This document shows positions 8,010 through 16,808 of a stretch of 34,814 bases of DNA, in pieces. How positions within the stretch are numbered: position 1 is the stretch's first letter; every line of letters starts with the position of its first letter. The stretch is from the NCBI GenBank assembly GCA_017457285.1, contig JAFTHT010000052.1, forward strand, positions 1 to 34,814. Direction: 5' to 3'. Position numbers and translations under genes: made by a program. The notes beneath the pieces were generated by a model. That model was not told where the DNA came from. It saw nothing but the letters and a program-made list of their open reading frames with translations, and did no database searches. The stretch comes from Oscillospiraceae bacterium. GTDB lineage: Bacteria > Bacillota > Clostridia > Oscillospirales > Oscillospiraceae.

Positions 8010-9473
8010 TTAGCCCTCCTTCCCGCTGTCCTTGGATTTGCCGCCCTGGGCATATTTGCCAGCGTAGCCGTACTTGCTGCCGTAGCCATACTTGCTGCCG
8101 TAGCCGTACTGGCTCCGGAAGGTGCCCATCATATCATTGAGAATCACACCCAGGAAGCCGCTCTTGCAATTACGCAGGCTGTCGGCGGCATCGTTGACAT
8201 CGCAGGCGGCGGTGTAATCCTGCCGGACCACCAGCATGGAGCCATCCACCTTCTCGGCCAGCACCTCCGCATCCGGGAACATCCCCATAGGGGGCGTATC
8301 CACAATGACGAAGTCGAAGGCCCGCAGATTCTCCAGCAGGGTATCCATGGTCTTGCCGGAAACAAGCTCCGTGGAGCGGGCATCGGAGCCATGGGGGAAG
8401 AGCATATACAGGCCCACCTGCTCGTTGCGGACCATGCACTCCATCATGTTTTCCTTGGAGAAGGGCCGCCCCAGCAGCTTGTTCAGGGGCATGGCGGATT
8501 TATAAACGCTGCCGAAGAACCGGTTCAAGGCAGGCTTACGCAGGTCGCAGTCCACCAGAGCCACATTGTAGCCCTTCAGGGCCAGGGCGGCGGCCACATT
8601 ACCCGCCACGGTGGATTTACCCTCGCTCTCGCCCACGCCGGTAATCAGGAACACCTTCCGGCCCCGGGCATCGGCCTCATGCTCCAGCTGGCTGCACACC
8701 GTGCCGATTTGCTCGGTGTAGGCGAAGCTGGTGGTGGGCACGAACACCTGAACCTGCTTGTTGACCCGCTTCAGGATGGTCTTGAGGGTGCGGTTTTTCT
8801 GCTCATGGCAAACGGAAGCGATGACCGGCGCGTCCAGCAGCTTCCGGGCGCCGGTACGGGTCTGAATCGTTTCACTCTGAATGGAGAACCAGCACAGCAA
8901 CGCAATCATCACAAGCGCACCGATGATTCCCACGGTGCGGCTGACGCTGTCCACATCCACCATATTGGAGGGGCTGGGGAATACGGTGGGGTTACGCAGC
9001 ACATTCAGCACGCTGCGGCCGGAAATGAACCCCGCCACATTGGGGAACACCTCCGTCACCGCATCCAGCGCCAGGAAAGCCTGCTCCGGGGTGGAGGCGG
9101 TGGAGGTCACCTCAATGAAGTTGCTGTTGCCAATCTGAGCGGCGGTGATTACGCCGTCGAAATCCTTCAGCCGGGGGTCAGAGTTGCGGATGCCATCCTT
9201 CATGATGTCCGTCTCCAGCAAATCCGACAGCACCGCCGCCACCTCACGGGTGGAGGTCAGGTTTCCGGAGGAGATATAGGAGGTGGTCCGGGAATTGACC
9301 GCATAGGTCATCTGGGCCTGATATTCCGGCACATAGAACCATTCCAGCGCCAGGGAGGCGGCCATGGAGAACACCAGCGCCGCGGCAATGATGGTCCAGA
9401 GGTTACGCAGCATCATCCGAACCAGGCAGTAGGGCGAAATATTGGACCACTGGAGGGTCTTAGATCTGTTCAT
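8010..9473 (-). CDS. Wzz/BY-kinase fusion (polysaccharide co-polymerase with tyrosine kinase), copy 2
   Basis: A 487-residue protein with the same architecture as its downstream neighbour but clearly diverged. Transmembrane segments lie at about 23-43 and 180-197. Walker A is GVGESEGKST (279-288), A' is ALVDCDLR (305-312) and Walker B is FVIVDTPP (388-395). The tail has seven tyrosines in YGYGSK repeats (456-474). BY-kinases phosphorylate themselves in trans and their phosphorylation cycle controls polysaccharide chain length and export. Two fused kinases in tandem suggest a hetero-oligomer or two polymers; this is inference. Ribosome site AAGGAGG overlaps the stop codon of the preceding gene. 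Confidence 0.88.
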   Translation of the reverse strand: MNRSKTLQWSNISPYCLVRMMLRNLWTIIAAALVFSMAASLALEWFYVPEYQAQMTYAVNSRTTSYISSGNLTSTREVAAVLSDLLETDIMKDGIRNSDPRLKDFDGVITAAQIGNSNFIEVTSTASTPEQAFLALDAVTEVFPNVAGFISGRSVLNVLRNPTVFPSPSNMVDVDSVSRTVGIIGALVMIALLCWFSIQSETIQTRTGARKLLDAPVIASVCHEQKNRTLKTILKRVNKQVQVFVPTTSFAYTEQIGTVCSQLEHEADARGRKVFLITGVGESEGKSTVAGNVAAALALKGYNVALVDCDLRKPALNRFFGSVYKSAMPLNKLLGRPFSKENMMECMVRNEQVGLYMLFPHGSDARSTELVSGKTMDTLLENLRAFDFVIVDTPPMGMFPDAEVLAEKVDGSMLVVRQDYTAACDVNDAADSLRNCKSGFLGVILNDMMGTFRSQYGYGSKYGYGSKYGYAGKYAQGGKSKDSGKEG

Positions 9474-9485
9474 TTGTCCCCCTCC

Positions 9486-10295
9486 TTACTGCACGACAAC
9501 GGTCAGGATGGCGGTACCCACGCTGCCGTTGGATGGATAGGTGTATGTGATACGGTAGGTATCCGGCACCTGGCTGTCCACGGTGCCCGCCACCTGGACG
9601 GTGGCGTCACGGACCGGCTCCCCATTCTGGAGGACGGAGTCCAGATAGTCCTGGGGATCAAACTGCTCCCCCTGCTCCAGATAAATCAGGTAGTCCTTCA
9701 GCAGCACCTGGGGCCGATTGGGATCATGGTCCAGCTGCAGCACCGGCAGGGTCAGCCAGGCGGTATCGCCCATGGCGTTGGTGACTTGCACGGTCACGTC
9801 ATAAACCTCGGAATTTTCGGTACCCGCCAGGGTAGACACCCGAATCTGCTGATGGATTTCCTTCTCAGCGGTTTCGTAGGCGGTAATCCGGTCCAGCACG
9901 GAGATATCCTCGGTGGTAGAGTAGACCAGGGGCTCTTTAATTTCAAACCAGGGCTTGCGGTAGTCGGTGTAGCGAATCTGGCGGAACTGGATGGCCATAT
10001 TGTCATCGCTGTCAAAAACCAGGTAGGTCACCTTTGCGGTGTTGTTGGCCACCAGCTTGGAGACGCTGGCCACGATAACATGGTCGGTCAGGTCCCCGTC
10101 CTGCTCATCATGGGCGGTGATGCCCACCAAAAGATCCTTCTCGCTGGCGGAGGCGGAAATCTCCAGCACATCCGCCGGCACGCTAATCTCCGGCCCGATT
10201 TCCCGGTCCGAGGAGCCCCGATAGATGGAAGTGGCGATGTGGCCGGCAATCAGCGCAACCAGCGCCAAAATCAAGATTTGTTTAATCGTTCTCAT
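9486..10295 (-). CDS. Membrane-anchored extracellular protein with Ig-like (DUF5011-like) domains
   Basis: A 269-residue protein with a single N-terminal hydrophobic anchor or signal peptide (about 6-22), then an extracellular region. Residues about 33-110 contain 'AHDEQDGDLTDHV' followed by 'VTYLVFDSDDN', the pattern of DUF5011/HYR Ig-like folds. A second similar domain spans about 200-269, ending with 'DTYRITYTYPSNGSVGTAILTVVVQ' in separated strands. There is no catalytic motif. Lying between the dehydratase and kinase genes with gaps of 15 and 12 bases, it is most likely a partner of the polysaccharide machine, perhaps binding polymer or kinase loops. The specific role is not known. Confidence 0.75.
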   Translation of the reverse strand: MRTIKQILILALVALIAGHIATSIYRGSSDREIGPEISVPADVLEISASASEKDLLVGITAHDEQDGDLTDHVIVASVSKLVANNTAKVTYLVFDSDDNMAIQFRQIRYTDYRKPWFEIKEPLVYSTTEDISVLDRITAYETAEKEIHQQIRVSTLAGTENSEVYDVTVQVTNAMGDTAWLTLPVLQLDHDPNRPQVLLKDYLIYLEQGEQFDPQDYLDSVLQNGEPVRDATVQVAGTVDSQVPDTYRITYTYPSNGSVGTAILTVVVQ

Positions 10296-10310
10296 ATGTA
10301 ACTCCTGACA

Positions 10311-12188
10311 TCAGACTTGGACTGCCTCAGCAGGTGGGGCATAGGTAGGTACGATGGACCGCAGCCGCCGGCGCAGGTCCGCTTCCTGACCTTCGGTGAG
10401 CCGCTCCAGCTCCTGCAGCTGCGCGAGGAACCGGTCCTGATCAAAATCAATCTTGTGGCCCACATAAATCAGGTCGTTGGCGGTCTTGGTCAACCCCTCC
10501 TCACCCATGAGCAGCTCCTCGTAGAGCTTCTCGCCGGGCCGGAGGCCGGAGTAGACCACCTTGATATCCACATCCGGCTCAAAACCGGACAGGCGAATCA
10601 TATTCCGGGCCAAATCGTCGATTTTCACGGGACGGCCCATATCCAGCACGAAAATTTCGCCGCCCTTGGCGAAGGCACCGGCCTGCAACACCAGGGTCAC
10701 CGCCTCGGGGATGGTCATAAAGAACCGGGTGATCTCCGGGTGGGTGACGGTCACAGGGCCACCCTTTTTAATCTGATCCCGGAACAGCGGAATCACGCTG
10801 CCGTTGCTGCCCAGCACATTGCCGAACCGCACCGCGGCAAAGCAGGTCTTGGACTGCTCCGCCAGAGTCTGGATGATCATCTCGCAGACCCGCTTGGAGG
10901 CGCCCATAACGTTGGTGGGATTCACCGCCTTGTCGGTGGAAATCAGCACGAAATGCTCCACCCCATGCTTATCCGCCGCCCGGGCGGTATTGTAGGTGCC
11001 GAAAATATTGTTCTTAACCGCCTCCAGCGGGGACCGCTCCATCAGAGGCACATGCTTGTGGGCGGCGGCGTGGTAGACAATGGTTGGCTTGAACTGCCCC
11101 ATCACCGCGTCGATGCGCTTCTGGTCCCGGACGGAGCCAATCAGCACATGCGTCCTCAGCTCCGGATGGGTGTAGCGCAGCTCCTGCTCGATGGCATAGG
11201 CGTTATTTTCGTATATGTCAAAAATCACCAGTTCCTTGGGCTCATAACCCGCCAGCTGTCGGCAAAGCTCACTGCCGATGCTGCCACCGCCGCCGGTGAC
11301 CATGACGGTCTTGCCCCGAATCAGGTCCGACAGGCCTCCCATATCCACCCGAATCACGTCCCGCTCCAGCAGGTCCTCGATTTGGATGTCCCGGATGGCC
11401 TGGATGGACACATCGCCGTTGGCCAGCTGGTAAATACCGGGCATCTGCTTGAATTTGCAGCCGGTTTCGGCGCAAATCTGCCAAATTTCCTTCTTCACCT
11501 GGGCGCTGACGGAGGGAATGGCCAGGATGATTTCCTCCACGGCGTATTTTTCCACCGCCCAGGTGATACTGTCCCGACCGCCCACGATGCGCACGCCCAT
11601 AATTTGGCGGCCCAGCTTGGCCGGGTCGTCATCGATGATGCAGACCACCTTATTTTGGGACATATGGCTGCCGCGGAACTCCCGCAGCACCAAGGCACCG
11701 GCCTCACCGGCACCGATCAGCATCGTACGCCGGCGGCCGTCGCCGGTGGTAAGCGTCCTGATTCGCCGCACGAAGCGGTAGGAGAACCGGACCATGGTGG
11801 TGGCCACGAACAGCAGCATGGCATACAGCACCGGAAAACTCCGGGGCAGGGGCATGGCCTGCAAAAACACCAGCGCCAGCTGCACCACCATCACCGACAT
11901 GGAGGCGGAGAAGATATGCAGCATCTCGTCGGCACCGGCGAAGCCCCACAGACTGCTGTAAAGCCGGAATCCGATGAAAATAGTCACCGTCAGAACGGTG
12001 TTGACCACCGCCCACTGCCGCAGCACCGGCAGAAAGCCGCTGAACTTCAGCGCCGCAAAATCAAACTCATGCCGAATAAACAGCGCCAAAAAGGCCGTCA
12101 AATTGATGACCAGCACATCCAGCACTACCAGCGAAATCAGCCGTGGCAGCAGCACCAGATTTGCCTTTTTCTTTTCCAGAGCGGACAT
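10311..12188 (-). CDS. capD: Membrane nucleotide-sugar 4,6-dehydratase (CapD/PglF/WbpM family)
   Basis: A 625-residue protein of the usual length for the family. Four hydrophobic segments (about 15-135) precede a Rossmann-like domain (MLIGAGEAGA, 156-165) and a C-terminal SDR domain with the NAD motif TGGGGSIG (298-305) and catalytic signature STDKAVNPTNVMGASK (417-432). K432 and a Met in place of the usual Tyr are typical of this family. It converts UDP-GlcNAc to a 4-keto-6-deoxy sugar for modified surface sugars. It is the first gene of the operon behind promoter 12272-12299; ATG 12188 follows GGGGAG. The EpsC/PglF/CapD symbols are used for the same family, so the exact symbol is uncertain. 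Confidence 0.9.
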   Translation of the reverse strand: MSALEKKKANLVLLPRLISLVVLDVLVINLTAFLALFIRHEFDFAALKFSGFLPVLRQWAVVNTVLTVTIFIGFRLYSSLWGFAGADEMLHIFSASMSVMVVQLALVFLQAMPLPRSFPVLYAMLLFVATTMVRFSYRFVRRIRTLTTGDGRRRTMLIGAGEAGALVLREFRGSHMSQNKVVCIIDDDPAKLGRQIMGVRIVGGRDSITWAVEKYAVEEIILAIPSVSAQVKKEIWQICAETGCKFKQMPGIYQLANGDVSIQAIRDIQIEDLLERDVIRVDMGGLSDLIRGKTVMVTGGGGSIGSELCRQLAGYEPKELVIFDIYENNAYAIEQELRYTHPELRTHVLIGSVRDQKRIDAVMGQFKPTIVYHAAAHKHVPLMERSPLEAVKNNIFGTYNTARAADKHGVEHFVLISTDKAVNPTNVMGASKRVCEMIIQTLAEQSKTCFAAVRFGNVLGSNGSVIPLFRDQIKKGGPVTVTHPEITRFFMTIPEAVTLVLQAGAFAKGGEIFVLDMGRPVKIDDLARNMIRLSGFEPDVDIKVVYSGLRPGEKLYEELLMGEEGLTKTANDLIYVGHKIDFDQDRFLAQLQELERLTEGQEADLRRRLRSIVPTYAPPAEAVQV

Positions 12189-12271
12189 AACGCTCCCCTT
12201 TCGCTTCTAAAAATAAACTAAAGTGGCCTCTAAATATTCTCTGCTGAAATCAGAATTTACTCCGAAATACT

Positions 12272-12299
12272 AGTATACCACATTTTCCCCGGTTGTAAA
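12272..12299 (-). promoter_or_regulatory. Promoter of the polysaccharide operon
   Basis: Minus strand: TTTACA (12299-12294), a 16-base spacer, then TATACT (12277-12272) preceded by TGG. It lies about 84 bases upstream of the dehydratase ATG and would drive 12188-6540. Confidence 0.7.
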
Positions 12300-12331
12300 T
12301 GGGAAATACTCCATTTTTTCAGGAAACAGGG

Positions 12332-12360
12332 TGGAAATCCCCGGAAAGCTGTGGTATAAT
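12332..12360 (+). promoter_or_regulatory. Candidate promoter reading antisense into the tyrosine phosphatase gene
   Basis: TGGAAA (12332-12337), a 17-base spacer, then TATAAT (12355-12360) preceded by TGG. It points right, into the 3' end of the minus-strand gene at 12365-13096. No sense-strand gene follows it, so it would make antisense RNA or be non-functional. Confidence 0.35.
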
Positions 12361-12364
12361 GGCG

Positions 12365-13096
12365 TCAATCGTCACTAACCAGGGGTCTGCCCTCCAGAAT
12401 CCGCCGGGGGTTTCGCTCCAGCAGGATTTTGGCATAGCTCTCCTGGCACATGGCCTCCGCCCACTCCTTCACCGCGCCCATGTGGGGCGTACGATGCTGG
12501 CAGCCATGTCCGTCGCTGGCGATCAGATGAGCCAGACCCATGGCCATAATCTCATTGGCCACCCGCTCGGCTCTGGGGCCGAAGGAGCCCAGAATGCTGC
12601 CCTTGTTCAGCTGCAGGGCGAACCCCTGCCGGGCCCACCGGCGCAGCCGCCGGGAATCCCGCTGAATCGCCTCATACCGCTCCGGATGGGCCACCACGAT
12701 TCGGTAGCCATAGCCCGCGATTTGGGTGAGCATCTCATCCATATAATCAAAGGATTCATCAAAATAAAATTCCGTCAGCACATAATTTCCGGTACCCAGG
12801 GTGGGCAACTGATGATCCGCCGCCAGCTCCACCGTCTGGGGCAGGCACAGCACCTCCGCCCCCCTGTGGAGCCGAATCGGGATTTGATCCCGGGCCAGCA
12901 TAGCCTGAAGCCGGTCAAAGCGCTGCTGAATATCCGCCAGCATTCCCAGGGACTCCGAATCCCCCCGAAAATGAGGCGTGGCGGCAATTTCCTTCACACC
13001 GGAAACCTGAGCCATCCGGGCCATTTCCAGCGAAACACCCAGCGACGCCGCTCCATCATCGATATCCGGCAGGATATGGCAATGCAGATCAATCAT
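12365..13096 (-). CDS. cpsB: PHP-family protein-tyrosine phosphatase (CpsB/YwqE type)
   Basis: A manganese-dependent phosphatase that removes phosphate from BY-kinase tyrosine tails. The start MIDLHCHILPDIDDG is the metal-binding PHP motif I. Further metal or active-site motifs are ATPHF, HPER and SDGHG. With the ATG at 13096 the protein is 243 residues, the family's size. That ATG is chosen over one 18 bases upstream because GGGGAG lies directly before it, while the earlier ATG has no ribosome site. The gene has its own promoter and lies upstream of the dehydratase operon, so kinase and phosphatase are in one cluster but probably in separate transcripts. Confidence 0.92.
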   Translation of the reverse strand: MIDLHCHILPDIDDGAASLGVSLEMARMAQVSGVKEIAATPHFRGDSESLGMLADIQQRFDRLQAMLARDQIPIRLHRGAEVLCLPQTVELAADHQLPTLGTGNYVLTEFYFDESFDYMDEMLTQIAGYGYRIVVAHPERYEAIQRDSRRLRRWARQGFALQLNKGSILGSFGPRAERVANEIMAMGLAHLIASDGHGCQHRTPHMGAVKEWAEAMCQESYAKILLERNPRRILEGRPLVSDD

Positions 13097-13127
13097 AGCA
13101 TTCTCCCCGTTCATACAATATTAAATA

Positions 13128-13156
13128 ATTATAGCACAGCACTCCCTTGTTTGCAA
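13128..13156 (-). promoter_or_regulatory. Promoter of cpsB
   Basis: Minus strand: TTGCAA (13156-13151), a 17-base spacer, TATAAT (13133-13128) preceded by TGC (extended -10). The start would fall near 13121, giving a leader of about 25 nt. Confidence 0.7.
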
Positions 13157-13204
13157 CGAAAATTATCGCATTTCGCCCCCCATTCACCTTGAAAGGAGGT
13201 TCCC

Positions 13205-14926
13205 ATGCAATCTGAATTCATTCGAACCATGAAGTCCAAAGCCAAAGACGGCACCATGAAGCAGCTTTGGCGGGACTGGAAATGGATTTGGCGCTTTACC
13301 CGCCACCGCCGTGGCGCGGTGGTACTGTACACCCTCTGCGGCATCCTGTCCAGCGGTCTGGGGCTGCTGGCTGGCGTGGTGAGCAAATACATGATTGACG
13401 CCATCGTGGCCATGGAGCTGAACCGGCTGCTGTTTTACGTCTGCGCCATGCTCCTCAGCGCCGCCCTGGGGGTAGCCTTCCAGAGCCTGACCTCCCGGTT
13501 CTCCGCCAAGCTCAGCATCGATATGCTGGGCGATGTCCAGCAGAGCGTTTTCGACAGCCTGATGGATGCCGACTGGCAGAGCCTGGGTGCCTATCCCACC
13601 GGCGAGTTGCTGAATCGGTTTTCCGCCGACATTGGCACCGTATCCTCCTGCGCCGTCAGCTGGCTGCCGGGGGTAATCATCGAGTCCTTCACGGTGCTGT
13701 CCATCCTGATTGTCATTTTGATTTACGACCCCATCATGGCCCTGATTGGCTGTGCAAGTACCCCGATTTTGTTCCTGATGAGCCGGAATCTTCTCGGAAA
13801 ACAGCGAAACTTCAACCAAAAAGTCCGGGAAGTGGGGGGCGACATGGCAGCCTTCCAGTCGGAAACCTTCCGGAATATGGACACCCTAAAGAGCTTCGGC
13901 GTGGAAAGATCCATGTCCGACAAGCTCCGCGCCAAGCAAAGCCGCTATCGGGACACGGTACTGGAGCACAACCGCTTCACTATCCGCACCAACGTATGGC
14001 TGACAGTCATGGGCACCGCCGTCCAGTACGGCGCCCTGGGCTACTGCCTGTGGCGGCTGTGGCGGGGGGATATCCTGTTTGGCACCATGACCCTGTTTTT
14101 GCAGCAGCGCTCCAGCCTCAGCAGCGCCTTTTCCAGCCTCATGTCCCTGATTCCTACCGCCCTGTCCGGCTCCGTGGCCGCGGAGCGGATTCGGGAGCTG
14201 ACCGAGCTGCCCAAGGAGCCCCACACCCGGGCCGCCATCCCCGCAGGCCAATGCGCGGTGGAGCTGCGGCAGGTGACCGTGGGCTACGATAAAACCGTCC
14301 TGACCGACGTGAACCTCCAGGCCCCCGCCGGGAAAATCATCGCCCTGATTGGCCCCTCCGGCGAAGGTAAGACCACCCTGCTGCGGCTGCTGCTGGGGCT
14401 GATTCGCCCTGACACCGGGGAAGTCTACCTGATGGATACAGACGGCCAAAAGCATCCCCTCGGGGCGGACACCCGTCACTGCTTCACCTATGTGCCCCAG
14501 GGCAATACGGTCATCGCCGGCACCGTAGCGGAAAATCTGCGGCTGGCCCGGCCCGATGCCACCGACAGCGAGCTGACCGCCGCCCTCCGGGATGCCTGCG
14601 CCCTGGAATTTGTCCAGGCCCTCCCCGGGGGTCTGCACGCCCCCATCGGCGAGGGCGGCAAGGGCCTGTCCGAGGGTCAGGCCCAACGCATCGCCATTGC
14701 CCGGGCCCTGATTCGCCGGGCCCCGGTGATGCTGCTGGATGAGGTGACCTCCGCCCTGGATCAGGATACGGAGCGCCGGGTTCTGGAAAATCTCACCACC
14801 CGGGGCGTCACCACCGTCCTGACCACCCACCGCCCCTCGGTGCTGACCCAGTGCCACCGGGTCTACCGGGTCCACTCCGGTCATGTGACCCAACTGACGG
14901 AGCAGGAAATCGCATCCATCCGATAA
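13205..14926 (+). CDS. ABC transporter, fused permease and ATPase (exporter type)
   Basis: A 573-residue half-transporter: six membrane segments in about 38-320, then an ATPase domain. Walker A is GPSGEGKTT (383-391), the Q-loop PQG is at 431-433, the signature is LSEGQ (488-492, Glu in place of the usual second Gly), Walker B is VMLLDEV (508-514) with catalytic Glu513, and the switch is His542. It probably works as a homodimer exporting a lipid, peptide or drug; no partner gene is adjacent. The start is supported by AAAGGAGG six bases upstream. It is divergent from cpsB, and a link with surface polysaccharide is possible but not shown. Confidence 0.93.
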   Translation: MQSEFIRTMKSKAKDGTMKQLWRDWKWIWRFTRHRRGAVVLYTLCGILSSGLGLLAGVVSKYMIDAIVAMELNRLLFYVCAMLLSAALGVAFQSLTSRFSAKLSIDMLGDVQQSVFDSLMDADWQSLGAYPTGELLNRFSADIGTVSSCAVSWLPGVIIESFTVLSILIVILIYDPIMALIGCASTPILFLMSRNLLGKQRNFNQKVREVGGDMAAFQSETFRNMDTLKSFGVERSMSDKLRAKQSRYRDTVLEHNRFTIRTNVWLTVMGTAVQYGALGYCLWRLWRGDILFGTMTLFLQQRSSLSSAFSSLMSLIPTALSGSVAAERIRELTELPKEPHTRAAIPAGQCAVELRQVTVGYDKTVLTDVNLQAPAGKIIALIGPSGEGKTTLLRLLLGLIRPDTGEVYLMDTDGQKHPLGADTRHCFTYVPQGNTVIAGTVAENLRLARPDATDSELTAALRDACALEFVQALPGGLHAPIGEGGKGLSEGQAQRIAIARALIRRAPVMLLDEVTSALDQDTERRVLENLTTRGVTTVLTTHRPSVLTQCHRVYRVHSGHVTQLTEQEIASIR

Positions 14927-14951
14927 CCCCGGGAATGCTTTGGGGCTTTTT
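14927..14951 (+). terminator. Probable terminator of the ABC transporter gene
   Basis: CCCCGGG (14927-14933) can pair with TTTGGGG (14939-14945) using three G-U pairs, followed by C and five T. It begins immediately after the stop codon. Confidence 0.5.
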
Positions 14952-14968
14952 CTAACTTCATGACATTG

Positions 14969-14997
14969 TTGCATTTTCCCTCACACCATGATAAAAT
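14969..14997 (+). promoter_or_regulatory. Promoter of the DUF2207-like gene
   Basis: TTGCAT (14969-14974), a 17-base spacer, TAAAAT (14992-14997) preceded by TGA (extended -10). It lies 30 bases upstream of the ATG at 15028. Confidence 0.5.
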
Positions 14998-15027
14998 GAC
15001 CTCACGATTACACCAAGGAGGAGCAGA

Positions 15028-16689
15028 ATGAAGCGCCTTTTGCCGATTATCCTCATTATCCTGTGCTGCATGGCGTGGACGCTCCCTGCCTCCGCCCACA
15101 GCGCCACCCAGCTCCGCAGCGAAACCACCGTGGATGCCGATGGCAGCTGCGCCGTCACCATCACCGCAACCCTGGTTTTCGACAAGGCCGTGGACACCCC
15201 GGTGTTCCCCGTCCCCCTGGGGGCCCAGGACATCACCCTCAACGGCAGTGCCGCCACCACCTATTCCGCCGCCAGCTCCCGGATGATTTCCCTGAAAAAG
15301 CTCACCGGCGGCAACCCCGGCACCCATACCCTCACCATTTTCTACCGGCTCCCCGGTGTGGTGGGCGCCGCTGAAGAGAAGGGGGGCCTGCTGCTGACCC
15401 TGCAGCTGCTGTCCGGCCTGCCCTACCCCATTGATTCCTTCGAGGCCACCGTGACCCTCCCCGGGGAAATCGACGCCACGCCCAGCTTTTCCAGCGGCTA
15501 CTACCAGCAGAACATCGATGCCATGCTCCGGACTGCCGTGACCGGCTCCACCATCACCCTCAAGGCCACCGAGCAGCTGAAGGACCACGAAACCCTGACC
15601 CTGAGCCTCCCGGTGGACCCGGCCATGTTCCCCTCTACCGCCCGGACCGTCCGGGTGCTGAGCCTGATGGACTTGCTGGTTGTGGTATCGGTGGTGCTGG
15701 CTCTGGGCTGGTTCGTGCTGGTCATGTGGCCCCAGCTGCCCCAGCGCCGCCCCCGGCCCGCCGCCCCCGACGGCATCAGCCCCGGGGAGCTGCCCCAATG
15801 GTTCACCGGTAGCCGGATGGATTTCAGTATGCTGATTATCACCTGGGCACAGCTTGGATATCTGCGAATCCAGGTCACAAAATCCGGCCATGTGAAGCTC
15901 CATAAGCGAATGGAGATGGGCAACGAGCGCCGCCAGAGCGAAAACCGTTGCTATCGGGAGCTGTTCGGCCGCCGCCGGACCCTGGATTGCGGCAGCGAGC
16001 ATTTCGCCCAGCAGCGCCGCCTGGCCCCCAAGCGGTTCGCCCCGCCCAGTGAGCTGTACCGCACCGCCCCCATCGTTCGGACGGTTTTCCGGGGCCTGTG
16101 CGCCCTGAGCGGCCTGTTCTGCGGCATCCATATGGGCGGCATTTTCGTGCCCCACGCTTCGGCCCTGCAATTTTTCATGGGAATTTTGACTGCCCTGCTG
16201 GCCCTGGGCATCCAGGCCATCGGCAGCAGCCTGTTCCTGCGGCGGAAGAGCCCGGCGTTGATTGGTCTGGGCTGCGCCGTCCTCTGGATCATCCTGGGCA
16301 ACCGCAGCGGTCAGGCCCTCACCGCCGTGCTGCTGGTGGTTTTCCAGCTTCTGGCAGGTTTTTGCCTCGCCTTTGGCGGAAAACGGACGGAGCTGGGTCT
16401 GCAAGCGCTGCGGCAAATCGGTGGTCTGCGGAAATTTATCCACACCGCCACCAAGCAGGAGCTGCAGCAGCTGCTGAAATCCAACCCCAACTATTTCCAC
16501 GAGCTGGCACCCTACGCCCTGAGCATGGGTCTGGATGCCGCCTTTGCCCGGCGGTTCGCCCGGCTTCGGATGCCGGACAGCCCCTACCTGGTGCAAGAGG
16601 GCCGCAATACCCTCACCGCCGTCGAATGGGCCGCCCTCATGCGAACCGCCGCCCGGATTCTGGACGGCAGAATCAAGTTCAGACGCTAA
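15028..16689 (+). CDS. DUF2207-like exported membrane protein of unknown function
   Basis: A 553-residue protein. A signal peptide (about 1-23, ending PASA) is followed by a beta-rich extracellular domain (24-205), a membrane segment at about 210-233, a cytoplasmic stretch, and three or more hydrophobic segments around 350-455. The C-terminus contains 'GGLRKFIHTAT' and 'NPNYFHELAPYALSMGLD', which match the LPYAIALG-type conserved region of DUF2207 membrane proteins. Function is unknown for the family; roles in envelope integrity have been suggested by location only. AAGGAGG precedes the ATG. It has its own promoter and a strong terminator, so it is probably expressed alone. Confidence 0.75.
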   Translation: MKRLLPIILIILCCMAWTLPASAHSATQLRSETTVDADGSCAVTITATLVFDKAVDTPVFPVPLGAQDITLNGSAATTYSAASSRMISLKKLTGGNPGTHTLTIFYRLPGVVGAAEEKGGLLLTLQLLSGLPYPIDSFEATVTLPGEIDATPSFSSGYYQQNIDAMLRTAVTGSTITLKATEQLKDHETLTLSLPVDPAMFPSTARTVRVLSLMDLLVVVSVVLALGWFVLVMWPQLPQRRPRPAAPDGISPGELPQWFTGSRMDFSMLIITWAQLGYLRIQVTKSGHVKLHKRMEMGNERRQSENRCYRELFGRRRTLDCGSEHFAQQRRLAPKRFAPPSELYRTAPIVRTVFRGLCALSGLFCGIHMGGIFVPHASALQFFMGILTALLALGIQAIGSSLFLRRKSPALIGLGCAVLWIILGNRSGQALTAVLLVVFQLLAGFCLAFGGKRTELGLQALRQIGGLRKFIHTATKQELQQLLKSNPNYFHELAPYALSMGLDAAFARRFARLRMPDSPYLVQEGRNTLTAVEWAALMRTAARILDGRIKFRR

Positions 16690-16695
16690 CCACCC

Positions 16696-16727
16696 CCGCC
16701 CTGCCCCCCGGCAGGGCGGTTTCGTTT
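16696..16727 (+). terminator. Intrinsic terminator of the DUF2207-like gene
   Basis: CCGCCCTGCC (16696-16705) and GGCAGGGCGG (16710-16719) form a ten-pair stem with a CCCC loop, followed by TTTCGTTT. Confidence 0.88.
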
Positions 16728-16808
16728 CACGCGAAAATGGCGCAAGATGTGATAGCCCCCCTGCGCAGGGCATGGATTTACCCACACCGCAGCGTGTCGA
16801 TGAAGTGG

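Noticed and set aside
10317..12221. 634-codon plus-strand frame opposite the dehydratase
   Set aside because: Antisense shadow with no ribosome site and His/Gln-rich nonsense composition.
12299..13192. 297-codon plus-strand frame over the phosphatase gene
   Set aside because: Antisense to a gene with PHP metal motifs; no ribosome site.
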